Shown: in pieces, positions 1 to 12,283 of the stretch
Numbering within the stretch: the first letter of the stretch is position 1
Layout of the letters: each line of letters opens with the position of its first letter
Origin: Coptodactyla brooksi
Lineage: Eukaryota; Arthropoda; Insecta; Coleoptera; Scarabaeidae
Direction of reading: 5' to 3'
Length of the DNA: 31,231 bases
NCBI GenBank assembly: GCA_033557675.1
Contig: JAWQRM010000092.1
Location: 1 to 31,231 of the forward strand
Notes under the pieces: model-generated
What the model was told of the DNA's origin: nothing
The model's database searches: none
The model's input: the letters and a program-made list of their open reading frames with translations, nothing else
Program-made: the position numbers and the translations under genes

Positions 1-50
1 CATTTATTAATTTCATTCATTTTCACCAGTTTTCTTTTACTATCAAATAG

Positions 51-87
<37 letters not shown>

Positions 88-141
88 TATTTCCTAGTAA
101 AAGAAAATTGGTGAAAATAAAATTAACGAAATTAATAAATG
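1..141. repeat. Inverted repeat around an (AT)n core (edge hairpin)
   Basis: The first 40 bases are, with a few mismatches and one small gap, the reverse complement of 97-141. Both arms contain CATTTATTAATTTC and TTTTCACC(A/G)(A/G)TTTTCTTTTAC in mirrored order. The loop contains the (AT)n tract. This is a foldback or MITE-like structure whose left end touches the window edge, so it may continue outside. No coding content is seen. Confidence 0.75.
53..84. repeat. (AT)n microsatellite
   Basis: Sixteen uninterrupted AT units form the loop of the edge hairpin. The tract is self-complementary and likely length-polymorphic. Confidence 0.95.
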
Positions 142-1540
142 CAGTCCTAAAAAATAAAAAAAAAGTTTACGCCGTACGTGGTCTCGACCTGACTCGTGCC
201 AGGCGACAAGACGTAATTAGGAACTTTGAAGTAGAAATATTGAAATATTTACTTACCTCGTTCACGTTGTTTCGCTTTTAAAACACCAAAATTGTAAAAT
301 ATTCTGAATTAATCGTAAGTTTTGGTGGAGGTCCAAAAATAAAACACACACATACTTAACAGGAACGTACGTTTATTTGCACTGAGCAGAATACAAGCTA
401 GCGTACGAATTCTCGCCGACTGATGATTTTTTTTTCCGTATGACGCACATTTAAGATTAACGTTTTTTTTTTGTTCACAAAGAGAAAAACAAAAATATTT
501 CAAATAGAACCTCGGGAAGGTCGGGCGCTCGCGAGGAAAATCGCGACAGCGCCTCCTGGATTTTTCCCGCGAATTCCCGACGTTCCCGTTACACGTAGAT
601 GCTTTTTCTTTACATATATTAATAAGACTTTAAAAACTTTAAAAATAAATTATATACACGCTACGAAAATTTCTTTACATAGATTTCTGTTTCTTCTTTT
701 CTGTTTTTTTTTCTTTTTGGTATGTCAACACTCCGTCTTCCCCTCGATATACCAAAAGCTTCGGTTTTAAAAATTTTGATTCCTCGAAAAGCCATCGTTT
801 AAAGTTTGGTTTTCTCTTCACTTTAAGGTATATGTACAAACGCGGAACCACCCTCGAATTATTCAAAATATATATATATATTACTATAAAGACTTGAAAT
901 TTATAAAGTTAAAAACATCTTTATCAATTTTTTATTTATACATATACATCAACTTTTTTTTAATTTTTTGGTATGTTTGCCAACAACTCTTCCTCCTCGT
1001 AACTTACCGACAGGTTCACTTGGCGTCGGCGAGAGGTAAAAGTAAAAAAAGATAAACGATAGACACACGGAACGTGCGGCTCGAGTACACCGCCACTTTG
1101 TTTGGAAAAAACTTCTAACAAGTATGGCACCACCATTTCGGTTACTAGCAGTGTAAACGCGCCATCCTGTCCCACACATTTATGACAATAATTTTGGAGA
1201 CGACACATAATGTAACATTTAGGCTGAAGACAACATGTCGATCCCTATAAAAACAGTTTTCCTTTTGTTTTTACTTCATCTCCGTACCTCGTGTTTCGTA
1301 GCCGAACCGCGTCTAGTTGTCATAGCTACACAGCTGCTCGCTATTGTGGAATGGGGTGATAGAAAATCCGTAGAAAAAATCAATTCCTTCTTCGTCAAAG
1401 TTTCAATTGTTTCTCTGTATAAAAAATTCTCCAAAAGAGGCGGTTCAACTACGACCGTGCAACATTAAGCAAACGAAAAGATATATTTAGCAAGTAAATC
1501 TAAAAAGAAAGTGGGGGTGCATCAGAAATTTTGGGAAAAA
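142..1540. other. Low-repeat, T-rich block without a recognisable gene
   Basis: This block is more complex than the satellite to its right and has many T-runs on the plus strand, so it is A-rich on minus. On the minus strand it would suit a 3' UTR: an AATAAA (plus TTTATT at 371-376) lies near its left part. No open frame here has a family signature. Frames such as 1235-1468 (+) and 949-1208 (-) are short and overlap each other on opposite strands. It may be the UTR of an unseen transcript or simply intergenic DNA. Confidence 0.3.
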
Positions 1541-1799
1541 GAAAACAAAACGTAACGCAATTTTGACTAGGTATTCTCGTTTAATTTTATTTGTTCTTTG
1601 AGTCGAGGCATTGAAAAGCAAGTGGTGAAAGTACTCGATGCGCAGGTACTCCTTTACGTATATTTATGTATTATTGAAGCTGTAAATGTCAAAATTATAC
1701 TCGGATAGATTATATGTATTTTGTAATAAATGTGTTGTCTTATTACAGATTTGGAATGACAAATATCTTGTTGTAAATGTTAGTTTAAAACGAGACGTT

Positions 1800-4700
1800 T
1801 CATAATGCACCTTTTCAATGAAATAAAACACAAAGTCCTTTGATGCAGTTTCTTGTTACGAGTAATATATCAAGTATTCAAATATCCAAATTTTTTTACA
1901 ATTTGCACCCCACCTAAAGGAACCCAATCAAATTAATACAAAAATCTTCTCTGTAATTCCTTATCATTATTAGTTTAATAAGTATACGAATATCAACTAT
2001 TAGAATACTCATTACTCGAGTAATGACTACTTGAGTAGTTATCTATTCGAACCCAACCTAATTCAAATCCTACCCAATCAAGTGAATAACAATTAAAATA
2101 CTCCAGTAATAAATAATATCGTTGGAATTTTTGAAATTTTGAAACACTATACGAATAATTAATATACGAATAGTTAATATTCAAATACTAAATGCTTCTA
2201 TGTACCTCTTCAATGAAATGAATACAAAATCCCTCGATGAAATTTCCTGTTATGAATAGTATATCAAATATTTGAATAGCATGTAACCGAATATTTTTAT
2301 TATTTCGTTATTACTTAAATAGTTATAATTTGCACCCAACCTAAAGGAACCCATCCAAATTAATACAAAAATCTTCTCTGTAATTCCTTATCATTAATAA
2401 TTTAATAAGTATAATATCAACTATTCGAATACTCATTACTCGAGTAATAACTACTTAAGTAGTCATCTATTCGAACCAAACCAAATTCAAACCCTACCTA
2501 ACCAAGTGAATAACAATTAAAATACTCCAGTAATAAATAATATCGTTGGATTATTTGAAATTTTGAAAAACTATACGAATGACTAATATACACATAGTTA
2601 ATACTCAAATACTAAATGCTTCTATGGCACCTCTTCAATGAAATGAGTACAAAATCCCTCGATCAAATTTTCTATTATGAATAGTATATCGAATATTTAT
2701 TTCTCGAGTAATTATTATTCGAACCCAACCCCATACAAATCCAACCCAATAAAGTGAACAACAATTGAAATATCCTATTAACAACTAACACCATCAGAAT
2801 ATTTTAAATACCATTAAAGTGTTTGAAAATTTGAATAACTATACGAATTTTGAATAATAATTATTTAAATGACAATTATACGAATAATTGATACACGAAT
2901 ACTTAACATTTAAATAGTAAATGCTTCTACTCCCTGCTCCTTTTCAATCAACTGAATACCAAATCCTTTGATGCAATTTTTTCTTATGACTAGTATATCA
3001 AATATATGAATAACACCTATTCCAATATTTTTATTATTACGTTATTACTTAAATAGTAAAACAATTTGCACCCAACCTAGAGGAAGCCAATCAAATTAAT
3101 ACAAAAATCTTCTCTATAATTCCTTATCATTATTAGTTTAATAAGTATACGAATATCAACTATTAAAATACTCATTACTCGAGTAATGATTACTTGAGTA
3201 GTTATCTATTCGAACCCAACCTAATTCAAACTCTACCCAATCAAGTGAAAAACAATTAAAATGCTCCAGTAATAAATAATACCGTTGGATTATTTGACAA
3301 TTTGAAAAACTATACGAATAACTAATATACACGTAGTTAATACTCAAATACTAAATGCTTCTATGGCACCTCTTCAATGAAATGAATACAAAACCCCTCG
3401 ATGAAATTTCTGTTATAAATAGTATATCAAATATTTGAATAGCATGTAATCGAATATTTTTATTATTCGAATATTTATTACTCGAGTAATTATTATTCGA
3501 ACCCAACCACATACAAATCCAACCCAATAAAGTGAACAACAATTGAAATATTCTATTAACAATATAACTATATAACTATACGAACTTTGAATAATAATTA
3601 TTTAAATGACAACTATACGAATAATTGATATACGAGTACTTAATATTCAAATAGTAGATGTTTCTACGTCACGCAGCTCTTCAATTAAATCAATAGTAAA
3701 TCAATTTCTGAATATTAATAGTATGCCAAGTATTTGAACAACATATATTTGAATAACTGTTATTCGAATAACTACTGTTTGAACCCAACCCAACCAAACG
3801 CAATCAAATGATCACAAATCTTTTGTGTGTAACTTCTTGTATAGAAACATTATTTATTCAAATACTTACTACTCGAGTAGTTATTATTCGAAAATAATTC
3901 CATTTCAACCCAACCTAATGTAGTAAGCAAGAATTAAAATATTCTAATAACAATTAATACCATTAACAATTAATAATAATTATTTAAATGACAACTATAT
4001 TAATAATTTATAGTGCAGCTGTTTATTTATTATTTATATGCAGTTGTTTAGTTATTATTTAATTATTTAAACCCGATCTACCCAATCAAATGAACAAAAT
4101 TTTTTTGTGCAATTTCTTCTCATTATCTGTATAATAAGTACATAAATGGTATATATTCGAATACTTATTACTCGATTATTATTATTGTAACTTCGAATGA
4201 TAATTATTTAAATTATCATTCGAAGCTTATAAGCTTATTAGTTACATGTAAACAGCTATACAAGTAACTAATATACCAATACTTAATAATCAACTAGTGG
4301 ACTAGGGAATGTAGCTCTTCAATTAAACGAATTCAAAACTCCTCTGCAGAATTTCATCAAGTATACGAATAGCAAATTAATACAAAATCCTTGTGTGCAA
4401 TTTCTTGTCATTAACATTAAAATAGGTAACTATACGAATATCATTTATTCGATTATTTATTACTGGATTAGTTATTATTTGAACCCCAACCCAATGAACT
4501 GAACAAATACTGAAATATTGTAATAATAAGTAATACAATTAGAATATTTGAAACATTGAATAAAACGAATACAACAAAACTATTCTGTGCAATTTCTGGT
4601 TACTGATAGTATATTCAATATTTGAATAGCATGTATACGAATAATCATGACTTGAAAAGTTGTGGAATAATTATTACTCAATTGGATCTGACTAAAACCA

Positions 4701-5460
4701 AATTAATAACTTTTGTGTGTAACTAAAGTTAACAATTTAACTGCAATACAGTTAAAAATTATAAGAATATAACCCGTAGTAATTGTTAACTTAATAATTT
4801 AAGTACTGTAAAAAGAGTAAGACAATTCTAATACAAGAAATTTTCATATTAATATGTGAGTAGAACAGAAAAATAATGTTGTGATAGTTATTTTGAATAC
4901 CTGATTGTACTTGATATTCGAGATTCGAACATCAGTTGTTCGAATTGAACGAATCGAACTATACGAATAATTATGCGAATACTTGACGTTTAAATAATGA
5001 ATTGTTACACTGTGATGCACCTCTTCAATGAAATGAATACAAAACTTTGCTATGTAATTTCTGAACATTAATAATGCAGAGTACAAAACCCTCTTTTTGT
5101 TCTTATTTGATTGGGTGACAATTTCTTGTTGTCAGTAGCGTAATAAGTATTTGAATAGTGTACATTCGAATAACGATTTGAAAGTGTGACTATTGGAATA
5201 ACAATTAATAAAACGGCAACTATACTAATATTTCAAATTTAACAACAGTTGGAATATTCTAATTATACGTAGTACTATTAGAACAGTGGAAGGCTTGAAT
5301 AATTGTTCCAATTTCGAATAGCTACTCTACGAATATTTGTCATTACAATAATAAATAATATAAAATTAATACTTTAGTCAGTAATTTCAATACCATAATA
5401 CGTATTTAAATAGCACCTACTCGTATAGTTGCTATTTGAATAATTAATATAAATTTTAGT
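1800..5460. repeat. AT-rich satellite array with two-part higher-order repeat
   Basis: A diverged tandem array built from short AT-rich modules dense in TACGAATA and ATTCGAATA. The landmark ACCTCTTCAATGAAATGA or its variants occurs near 1809, 2204, 2629, 2938, 3368, 3676, 4312 and 5017. Spacings alternate around 425 and 310, giving a repeated block near 737 bp (2629 to 3368 is 739). A second landmark, ACAAAAATCTTCTCTGTAA, is at 1938, 2365 and 3101 (736 apart for the last two). Perfect palindromes such as CATTACTCGAGTAATG (2010-2025, 3173-3188) recur. Copies decay to the right of 4000. Short frames inside, such as 1993-2184 and 3156-3347 on minus, are the same repeat translated and not genes. 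Confidence 0.85.
4191..4225. repeat. Perfect 15-bp hairpin inside the satellite
   Basis: Arms CTTCGAATGATAATT (4191-4205) and AATTATCATTCGAAG (4211-4225) are perfect complements around a 5-base loop. A second palindrome, AAGCTTATAAGCTT, overlaps its right end (4223-4236). Confidence 0.9.
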
Positions 5461-5499
5461 AGTAAATATTGTGTAATACCACTATACATATTCCTAAAA

Positions 5500-5539
5500 C
5501 CCCACCATACATATATTGTATAATATATTTATGGTGGGG
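5500..5539. repeat. Hairpin with CCCCACCATA arms
   Basis: CCCCACCATA (5500-5509) pairs perfectly with TATGGTGGGG (5530-5539). The 20-base AT-rich middle is itself partly self-complementary. It lies about 40 bases beyond the visible end of the satellite. It could be a small foldback remnant or a terminator-like RNA hairpin; no gene is adjacent. Confidence 0.8.
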
Positions 5540-5814
5540 AAATTAATGACGAATCAGAATAACAGTGATCAGACTGAAAATTGTGTTAGTTTTGACATTC
5601 AATGAATATTTAGATAGTTTTTCCAATCATTCTCTCATGTAAAATTGTAAAAGTTTTAAAATAAATTTAAAATATTTTCCATGAATTATATCCAAACAGA
5701 TGATATGAGTAACCTTTTTAACAACATTTAAATTCAGATCGCCCTAAAATGGCAATAATTGGAAGTAATTCACCTGATGTTTGTTTAGTAGTTAAGTATT
5801 TAGTTTTAATTTTA

Positions 5815-5875
5815 AAAGTGACTTTATTAAGAAGTGACTTTATAATTCTAATAAAGTCTAAGTGACTTTATTAAA
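5815..5875. repeat. Short tandem repeat of AAGTGACTTTAT
   Basis: Three imperfect copies of AAGTGACTTTATTA lie directly left of the MITE at 5880. No further meaning is visible. Confidence 0.7.
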
Positions 5876-5879
5876 ATTG

Positions 5880-5988
5880 TACTTTTTCTGTCTGGAAATA
5901 TTATTGATTGTTATCCTAAAATATGGTATACGTTTACAATTTAAATAAATGTAACACCATATTTATTTATTTCCGGACAGAGGAAGTA
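5880..5988. mobile_element. MITE of Tc1/mariner type, about 109 bp
   Basis: The terminal inverted repeats are TACTTTTTCTGTCTGGAAATA at the left end (counted from TA at 5880-5881) and its close mirror ending at TA 5987-5988. The right arm read on minus begins TACTTCCTCTGTCCGG. Both ends start on a TA dinucleotide, as expected for the mariner superfamily's TA target site. The interior also folds on itself (ATATGGTATA against ACACCATATTT). It is too short to code. The superfamily call is inference from the TA ends and TIR style. Confidence 0.75.
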
Positions 5989-6178
5989 TTAAAATTAATT
6001 TTCAGACTGAATTATAGCTAAAACTATGAAGCTTGGCTATGTTGTATGAAACATGATTAGTTTTCTCAAAGCTTTAAATATGAACAAATATAAAGGTTTC
6101 TATATAGAAAGGATTTCTATAAATTAAATTAAAAAAGTGCATTAAGCTATCTGAAAAACGGTAAATTTAAGCAGCATG

Positions 6179-6230
6179 TACAGTACTGGCCAAAAGGTTT
6201 ATCACCTGTCATATCTTTTTTCTTTCATTA
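6179..6230 (+). mobile_element. Single Tc1-like terminal inverted repeat (relic)
   Basis: TACAGTACTGGCCAAAAG is the typical start of a Tc1-family terminal repeat: a TA target followed by CAGT and the GGCCAAAA block. I do not see the opposite end or a transposase reading frame nearby, so this is probably a truncated element. A short ATG frame at about 6359 stops after a few codons. Confidence 0.6.
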
Positions 6231-6420
6231 GTTATTTTACTGTAGTTTTCGAATTTAATATTTTAATTTTGCTTGAATTTTTCGATCCGAGCATATTTTT
6301 GTGTAATAATATCTGTATGTAGTTTAATAAATAATTATGCGTTTGTACGTACTATGCATCAATGCCACTAAATCGAGGATAAATATAATTATAAGAATAT
6401 TATAATAATATATATAAAAA
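6231..6420. other. AT-rich spacer, nothing recognised
   Basis: Possibly the interior of the Tc1-like relic on its left. No coding or structural signal is visible. Confidence 0.4.
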
Positions 6421-7680
6421 TAAATTTCTGACGCACCCCCTTCGTGCAACAATTAAAGAATTATAATAAAATCGAACATCAACACTCGCTCTAGCAAGTA
6501 AAAAAAGTCATTATACACTAAATTTCATTTCTCTCTCTTCTTTTCATTAATATATTACTCTGTAAACTACGACTAAGGAAGAACAATGAAACGAACCCTT
6601 TCACGCGCACACTCAAGCCAAAAAAAAGTAGGGCACACGCACAGCGTTTCTCAAAATGTTTTCGTTACTGTTTTCCCCCCTTTCTTCGATTAAAAATCAA
6701 CAATAGAAGCATGCAACTATACAGAAAACGTTCGGTTTACTCCTTACGTTTATTTTTGTTTTTAGAACACTAAAAAATTTCAACACATCTTCGTTTTGTA
6801 AGAGTTTTACTTTCTTTCCCTTTCTTATCACACACATACATTCACTCTATATATAATATATCTAGACAACATGACGAGTAAAAATATATAGAATGCGTTA
6901 ATAAGGAATGCGTATTTTTTGTATTGTTTTCTTTTTTATTTGTTTGTTTCGGAGGCAGGCCGAATGTCGGTTCCACCTATTTAGATCCCCCTCACGGAGA
7001 ATTTCCTAACACTTTTTCTTTTATCTAAAAACGATTATGCTAAATTTTCAAAAATTTTCTAGATTTTCCGAAGGGAATAGGTGGAGCCCCTCTGTTGCTC
7101 GCTTTTACTAAACAATAATATTTACTTGTACAAAGGGCCGTCGCAGTTGCTGCTACGTTATCTTTTTTTTTTTCTTTAATTTACGTCGTTGCATTTTTGA
7201 AAAAATTAGATTTTCATCCAAGGTCACTTTCTCAAAAATATAATTACCTATTTTTATTTCTTTAATAATACTTTCAGTTTTATTATTATTTCGAAAAAAC
7301 GCGTGTTTTTTTTTTGTTTGGGTATGTGTACATTTAAGATCTAAAACTCTAAATTCTTATATACTTATTAGTTTATTCTCCTCGATATTTTCCCATTGTG
7401 TTTTGTTTTGTTTGTTTGTTTGTTTTTTTTTTGTTTTTGATTCTCCTCTTTATCGGGCACACAGCCTATACGTAGTGTTTCATTTTTACGGCAATGTGCG
7501 CCAGCACAGTCTTTGTTTTAATACTTTTGACACATTCGTACAATGACTCTATCTAGACGAGAACGCAAAACAAGAGAAGAAATGGCTGTTTCATCACGCC
7601 TCGCTGTCCTTTTCTATTTCTCTATTGCACAAACAGTAAAGGGAAAACAAAAGGGAATCGCCCAAGCCGTGCACGACTAA
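6421..7680. other. Low-repeat, T-rich UTR-like block
   Basis: A 1.26-kb stretch unlike the satellites on either side: higher complexity, many T-runs on plus, and several GC-containing words. Its base composition resembles an insect 3' UTR lying on the minus strand, the same strand as luna. Nothing proves transcription. No open frame is worth calling. It could be a distal luna 3' UTR segment, another transcript, or conserved non-coding DNA. Confidence 0.25.
7398..7440. repeat. TTTG-rich microsatellite and T-run
   Basis: Repeated TTTTG/TTTG units merge into a run of ten T. It lies inside the T-rich block. Confidence 0.85.
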
Positions 7681-7910
7681 TTATTGCTTTGTTTGCATCA
7701 AAAACCTGGCTGTAATTATCTATAAACATGTGCGGTTAATTAATGTTTGGGTGCTCTTGACATGACCTGATTCTCTTTGCTATAGTAATTAATAAGAGCA
7801 AATTATGGCCATTAACGTGTCAAAAACATTTCAAAAATTCGCTAGCAATGAGAATGCTTCAAGGCAGAAAATTATTTGAATCAAATTACTCCCTTTATTT
7901 ACATTACTAC
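7681..7910. other. Non-repetitive segment with homeodomain-type AT motifs
   Basis: It contains GGTTAATTAATG and TAATTAATAAGAG near 7734-7797, plus TAATTATCTATAAAC. This clustering of TAAT cores in otherwise non-repetitive DNA could be regulatory, but such motifs are common by chance in AT-rich DNA. Confidence 0.2.
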
Positions 7911-8115
7911 GGATTCTGGACCAACACCCTCCACTACATTCACTCCCCATCAAGCTGCACCGCTCTCTGATTGGCCCCCCACTTCTTAAGTCACGCGCTC
8001 TATCCTCTATTCCCTCCCACCTCTACTTAATCAACATCCCTTCCTGTCTTTTGATTGGTCCCCACGCCTGGTAGTAATGGGGGCTCTAAATGGTGGGGGT
8101 GTTGACCCAGAATCC
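7911..8115. mobile_element. C-rich foldback (MITE-like) with two Y-box motifs
   Basis: The ends are inverted repeats. Left GGATTCTGGACCAACACCC (7911-7929) mirrors right GGGTGTTGACCCAGAATCC (8097-8115) with two mismatches, and similarity continues inward. The body is strikingly pyrimidine-rich on plus. It carries two inverted CCAAT boxes in Y-box form: TCTGATTGGCC at 7966-7976 and TTGATTGGTCC at 8051-8061. The ends suggest a non-autonomous DNA transposon of about 205 bp. The Y-boxes are NF-Y-type sites by known consensus; function is unproven. Confidence 0.6.
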
Positions 8116-8469
8116 AGAATCCACTTTTATGAGTTAATCCACTGTTTAATTGTTTAAACATTAAGCGTATTTAATTTATATTCTACTAAAATTTTAAAGA
8201 CCAAATTATCTATGTTAATACTAATTTTACGAAAATGCTTCTTTTTATAACAGTTAATATTTTATGATAATAATCTTGTATATAAAATATTCCGCAATTT
8301 TAATAATGATTAGATAAAAAACATCTACGTCATATATGTAAAGAAGGTTGCTAATTGCTTGAAAATGAAAGAAAAGTCAGTTTTTGACCTTGAGGACCAT
8401 GTTTGCAAGAATATAGTTTTAATTAATATGTAACTATTAATTATTAATACTACTTTAATATTAATTTAA
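8116..8469. other. AT-rich spacer, nothing recognised
   Basis: No open frame, hairpin or repeat copy that I can support. Confidence 0.4.
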
Positions 8470-10617
8470 CAATACTAGCATTATGAAATCGTTAAGTGGA
8501 AACTTGTATTTGGAACCTTATCTTGAATTAACTAAATTGAATTATTTGTACTTTAAATTCTTCTCCAATATGTTTTCAAATTCTTTCTCGATTTATGCTG
8601 CAGTATAATTTTATAGAAAGCTATGGTTATACAAATTAATCGAATTATTATAACAATCACCAATTTTAATATGAATATAGGAATAACATTTGAATAGCTT
8701 GTTTTTAACACAAATATAAATTTGTCTACACCTTATCTAAATTTGACAATTTTCAATATACCAATTGTGAATGACTGCAGAGCATAATTAGGAAAACACA
8801 ATTAGAAATTATGCATAATGTAATGTAAAGGGAGAATTTCTTTATTGAATTTTGGAGGACAATTAAGTTTTTATTCCCAGTTTCTGATCCCATTTCATTT
8901 TAATTGTCTTTAATTGTTGTGTATGAACTCTTTGGTATTAAATCAAATAATTGTCTGATATTAAAATTTTTAATATTTATTCTCTCATTTTATGCTCCCT
9001 AATTTAAATAATATTGGGTTAATTAAAGTTTCAAAAAAAATTCCAAAAAATAAAAAAAATAATATTACAATTTATTTAAAAAATAAATTTACTTTATACT
9101 CATTTTGCGAAGTTATTTAATATTTAATGACATTTTTATATACAATATAGGCCAAAAAACATAGCGACAAAGAAAAAGACAACAATAAGAAGTGATCATT
9201 TACAATTTTTTAATTCTTAAATGTACTTGATTTGGAATATAGAATATTGTAAAATATTTGAAGAAATAATCAAAAAGCTATTAGTAATGTAGTCTCAAAA
9301 GAAGATTCATACTTCGTTTTCATTGAATTTTGTAGAATAATTACATTCAAGTTACTAACTTTGATACTTTTTTTTGTAGAAGTAAAATTTATAAACTAGC
9401 TAATTAAAAAAATCTGCATTACGCTAGTTATAAAAAAAGAGTTTAAATTTGATTTTTTAATTTATTTTTTCATTTGTGGAGACTGTTTTGAAACATTAAA
9501 TAACTATTAGATATTTTTCAAGAATATAATTAGCATTTCAGCACCCAATAATTTTTTATACAATCTAAATTACCAAATTAAAAAAAATTTGTATTACACT
9601 AGTTATAAAAAACCGTTAAAAGTTTGAATTATTATAAAATTTCTGAAAATTTTGCCTCATTTTGCGAAGTTATTTAATATTTAATGACATTTTTCTAATT
9701 TTTTTTATAGAAGTAAAATTTGCAAATTTGTGCAAAATAGTGTTTGGAATTTTTCTAAGAAATTATTGACATTTCATTGTCTTTAATTAAAGTAGTATTT
9801 GGAAGTTGTTTAATGTTGCAAACATTTTCAATACACCGAATAAACCATCAAAATTGTCAACGAATTTATGAAAACTCTTTTTATTTGAGTATACCACATT
9901 AAATGAAAAAAAGTAACAACGATACATTACATGAGATTTTGTCAATGATAATATTAAGAACATAAGGGAATTTATGAGTCTATCTACTTACTCCTGTGTA
10001 TTTCTACTAAGATATTTTTCTTCTAAATAAATTAATCTTGAATATCTAAGGATATTCTCTTAGAAATGCAATTCACATATTCGAGATATACATTCTCTTA
10101 TATTGAATTTCTAGACAGAATGTAGAAAAGAAATATGGTAACGAAGAAAAAAAATTTTGTTAGTTTATAAGACAGAATATTGTAATTTTTTTTGAAGAAT
10201 CATGAAGTTATCAGTCCATCTATTGCTCTCTATATTTCTACTTAAATATTTTTCTTCTAAATCAAATAAAAATCAATAAGGCCCTTAACATCTTGAATGC
10301 ATGAATTTCATCTCTAAGGGTGTTCCCTTATAGTGAATTTCTACGCCGAATGTAGAAAAGAAACAATAAAAGGAAACCACTTACAGTTTTTTTAATTTTT
10401 AAGATTTGCTGATTTGCAAGATAAAATATTGTAGTTTTTTTATAATTAAGAAGTTATAGATATAGTGTTAAGGGAGAATTTCATAACAGATATTTTTTAT
10501 TGGATTTTGTAGAACAATTTAATTTCTATTATTGATCCCATTTATTTTAATTTTCCATTGTTAAGTATCGATATTATTAATATTGAAATCTTTTGAATTG
10601 TATACTGTATTTCTTTC

Positions 10618-10645
10618 AATTAGAGGCGCTGTGCTGCCTCTAATT
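10618..10645. repeat. 10-bp perfect hairpin
   Basis: AATTAGAGGC (10618-10627) pairs with GCCTCTAATT (10636-10645) around an 8-base loop. It stands out as a GC-containing island inside the AT array. Confidence 0.85.
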
Positions 10646-12283
10646 TAGTAGTTATCATATCATATTTAGCGGTTATTTAATGTTTCGATTCGATCTCCAC
10701 ACCAGTGTAATGCATTGTTATAACTAGTGTAACTAATTAAAAATCTGTATTACACTGGTTATAAAAAAGCAGTTTACATTTGATTTTTTTTAATTAATTT
10801 TTTTATTTGTGGAAAATGTTTTGAAACATTAAATAACTTAAATTAATTAAAACATTAAATAAATAAAACATTTGAAATTTTTTATAGAATCTAAATTAGC
10901 TAGTTAAAAAAATCTACATTACACTGATTATAAACAAACAGTTTAAATTTGATTTTTTTAATTTAATTTTCTATTTGCTTGTTGTTTTCAAGCATTAAAA
11001 TAAAAACTGCTAAATATTTTTTGTAAGCAATATTTTTTAAAAAATCATTATTGAAATTGGAAAATATTTGAAATTTTTTGTAGAATCTAAATTAGCTAGT
11101 TAAAAAAATCTACATTACAGTGATTATAAACAAACAGTTTAAATTTGATTTTTTTATTTAATCTTTTATTTCTTTTCAATTGTTTTCAAACATTAAATAA
11201 CTGCTAAATATTTTTTGTAAGCAATATTTTCCAGTAATAAATTGGAAAATATTTGAAATTTTTTGTACAATCTAAAAGCTAATTAAAAAAAAACCTGTAT
11301 TACGCTGGTTATAGAAGAAACAGTTTAAATTTGATTTTTTTTTCATTTGTGGAGGTTGTTCTCAAGCATTAAATAACTGCTAAATATTTTTTGTAAGCAA
11401 TATTTACCAGTAATAAATTAGAACAGCTTTTTTTTATTTTTTTAAAATTTAATTTCTTCAATTATGGAGGTTGTTTTCAAACATTAAATTACAAATATTT
11501 TTTGTACAATCTAAACTAGCTAATTAAACAAACTGTATTTCAATGGTTATAAAAAAAGTTTAAATTTGTTTCTTTTTTGAATTTATCGTTTTTATTTGTC
11601 GAGATTGTTTTAAAATATTGAATTATTAAAACATTAAAAAATCTGCATTCTTGAAATTGGAAAATATTTGAAATTTTTTATACAACCTAAATTAGCTAAT
11701 TAAAACAATCTGTACTTTAGCACCCAATACATTTTTTACACATACAATTTAAATTAAAAAAAAATCTATATTAAACTGGTTATAAAAAAAGTTAAAATTT
11801 TAAAGGTTAAATTAAAGAAAAAATTTTTTTAAATTCATTTTTTCATTTGTGGAGACAAGTTTAAATTTGATTTTTTAAAATTTATTTTCTTTTATTTGTG
11901 GAGTTATTTTGAAATATTAAATTATTAAAACATTTAAAAATCATTATTGAAATTGGAAAATATTTGAAATTTTTCATACAACCTAAACTAGCTAATTAAA
12001 AAACTGCATTACACTGATTATAAAAAAACAGTTTAAATTTGATTTTTTTTAATTGAGTTTTTTATTTGTGGAGATTGTTGTGAAGCATTAAATAACTATT
12101 AAATATTTTTTGTAAAGGAATTTTTTTACACAAGCTAAACTAGCTAATTGAACAAAATCTGCATTACACTAGATATATAAAAAACAGCTTAAATTTGATT
12201 TTCTTTAATTCAATTTTTTTATTCGTGGAGATCGTTTTGAAACATTAAATAGATACTAAATTTTTGTAAGCAATATTTTTTAA

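Noticed and set aside
1235..1468. Plus frame of 77 codons starting MSIPIKTVFLLFLLHL, like a signal peptide
   Set aside because: A hydrophobic start is expected by chance in T-rich DNA. No cysteine pattern or known family, no splice or promoter context.
1993..3542. Three similar 63-codon minus frames suggesting a tandem gene family
   Set aside because: They are the same satellite module translated three times, rich in N/S/Y, with no constraint visible.
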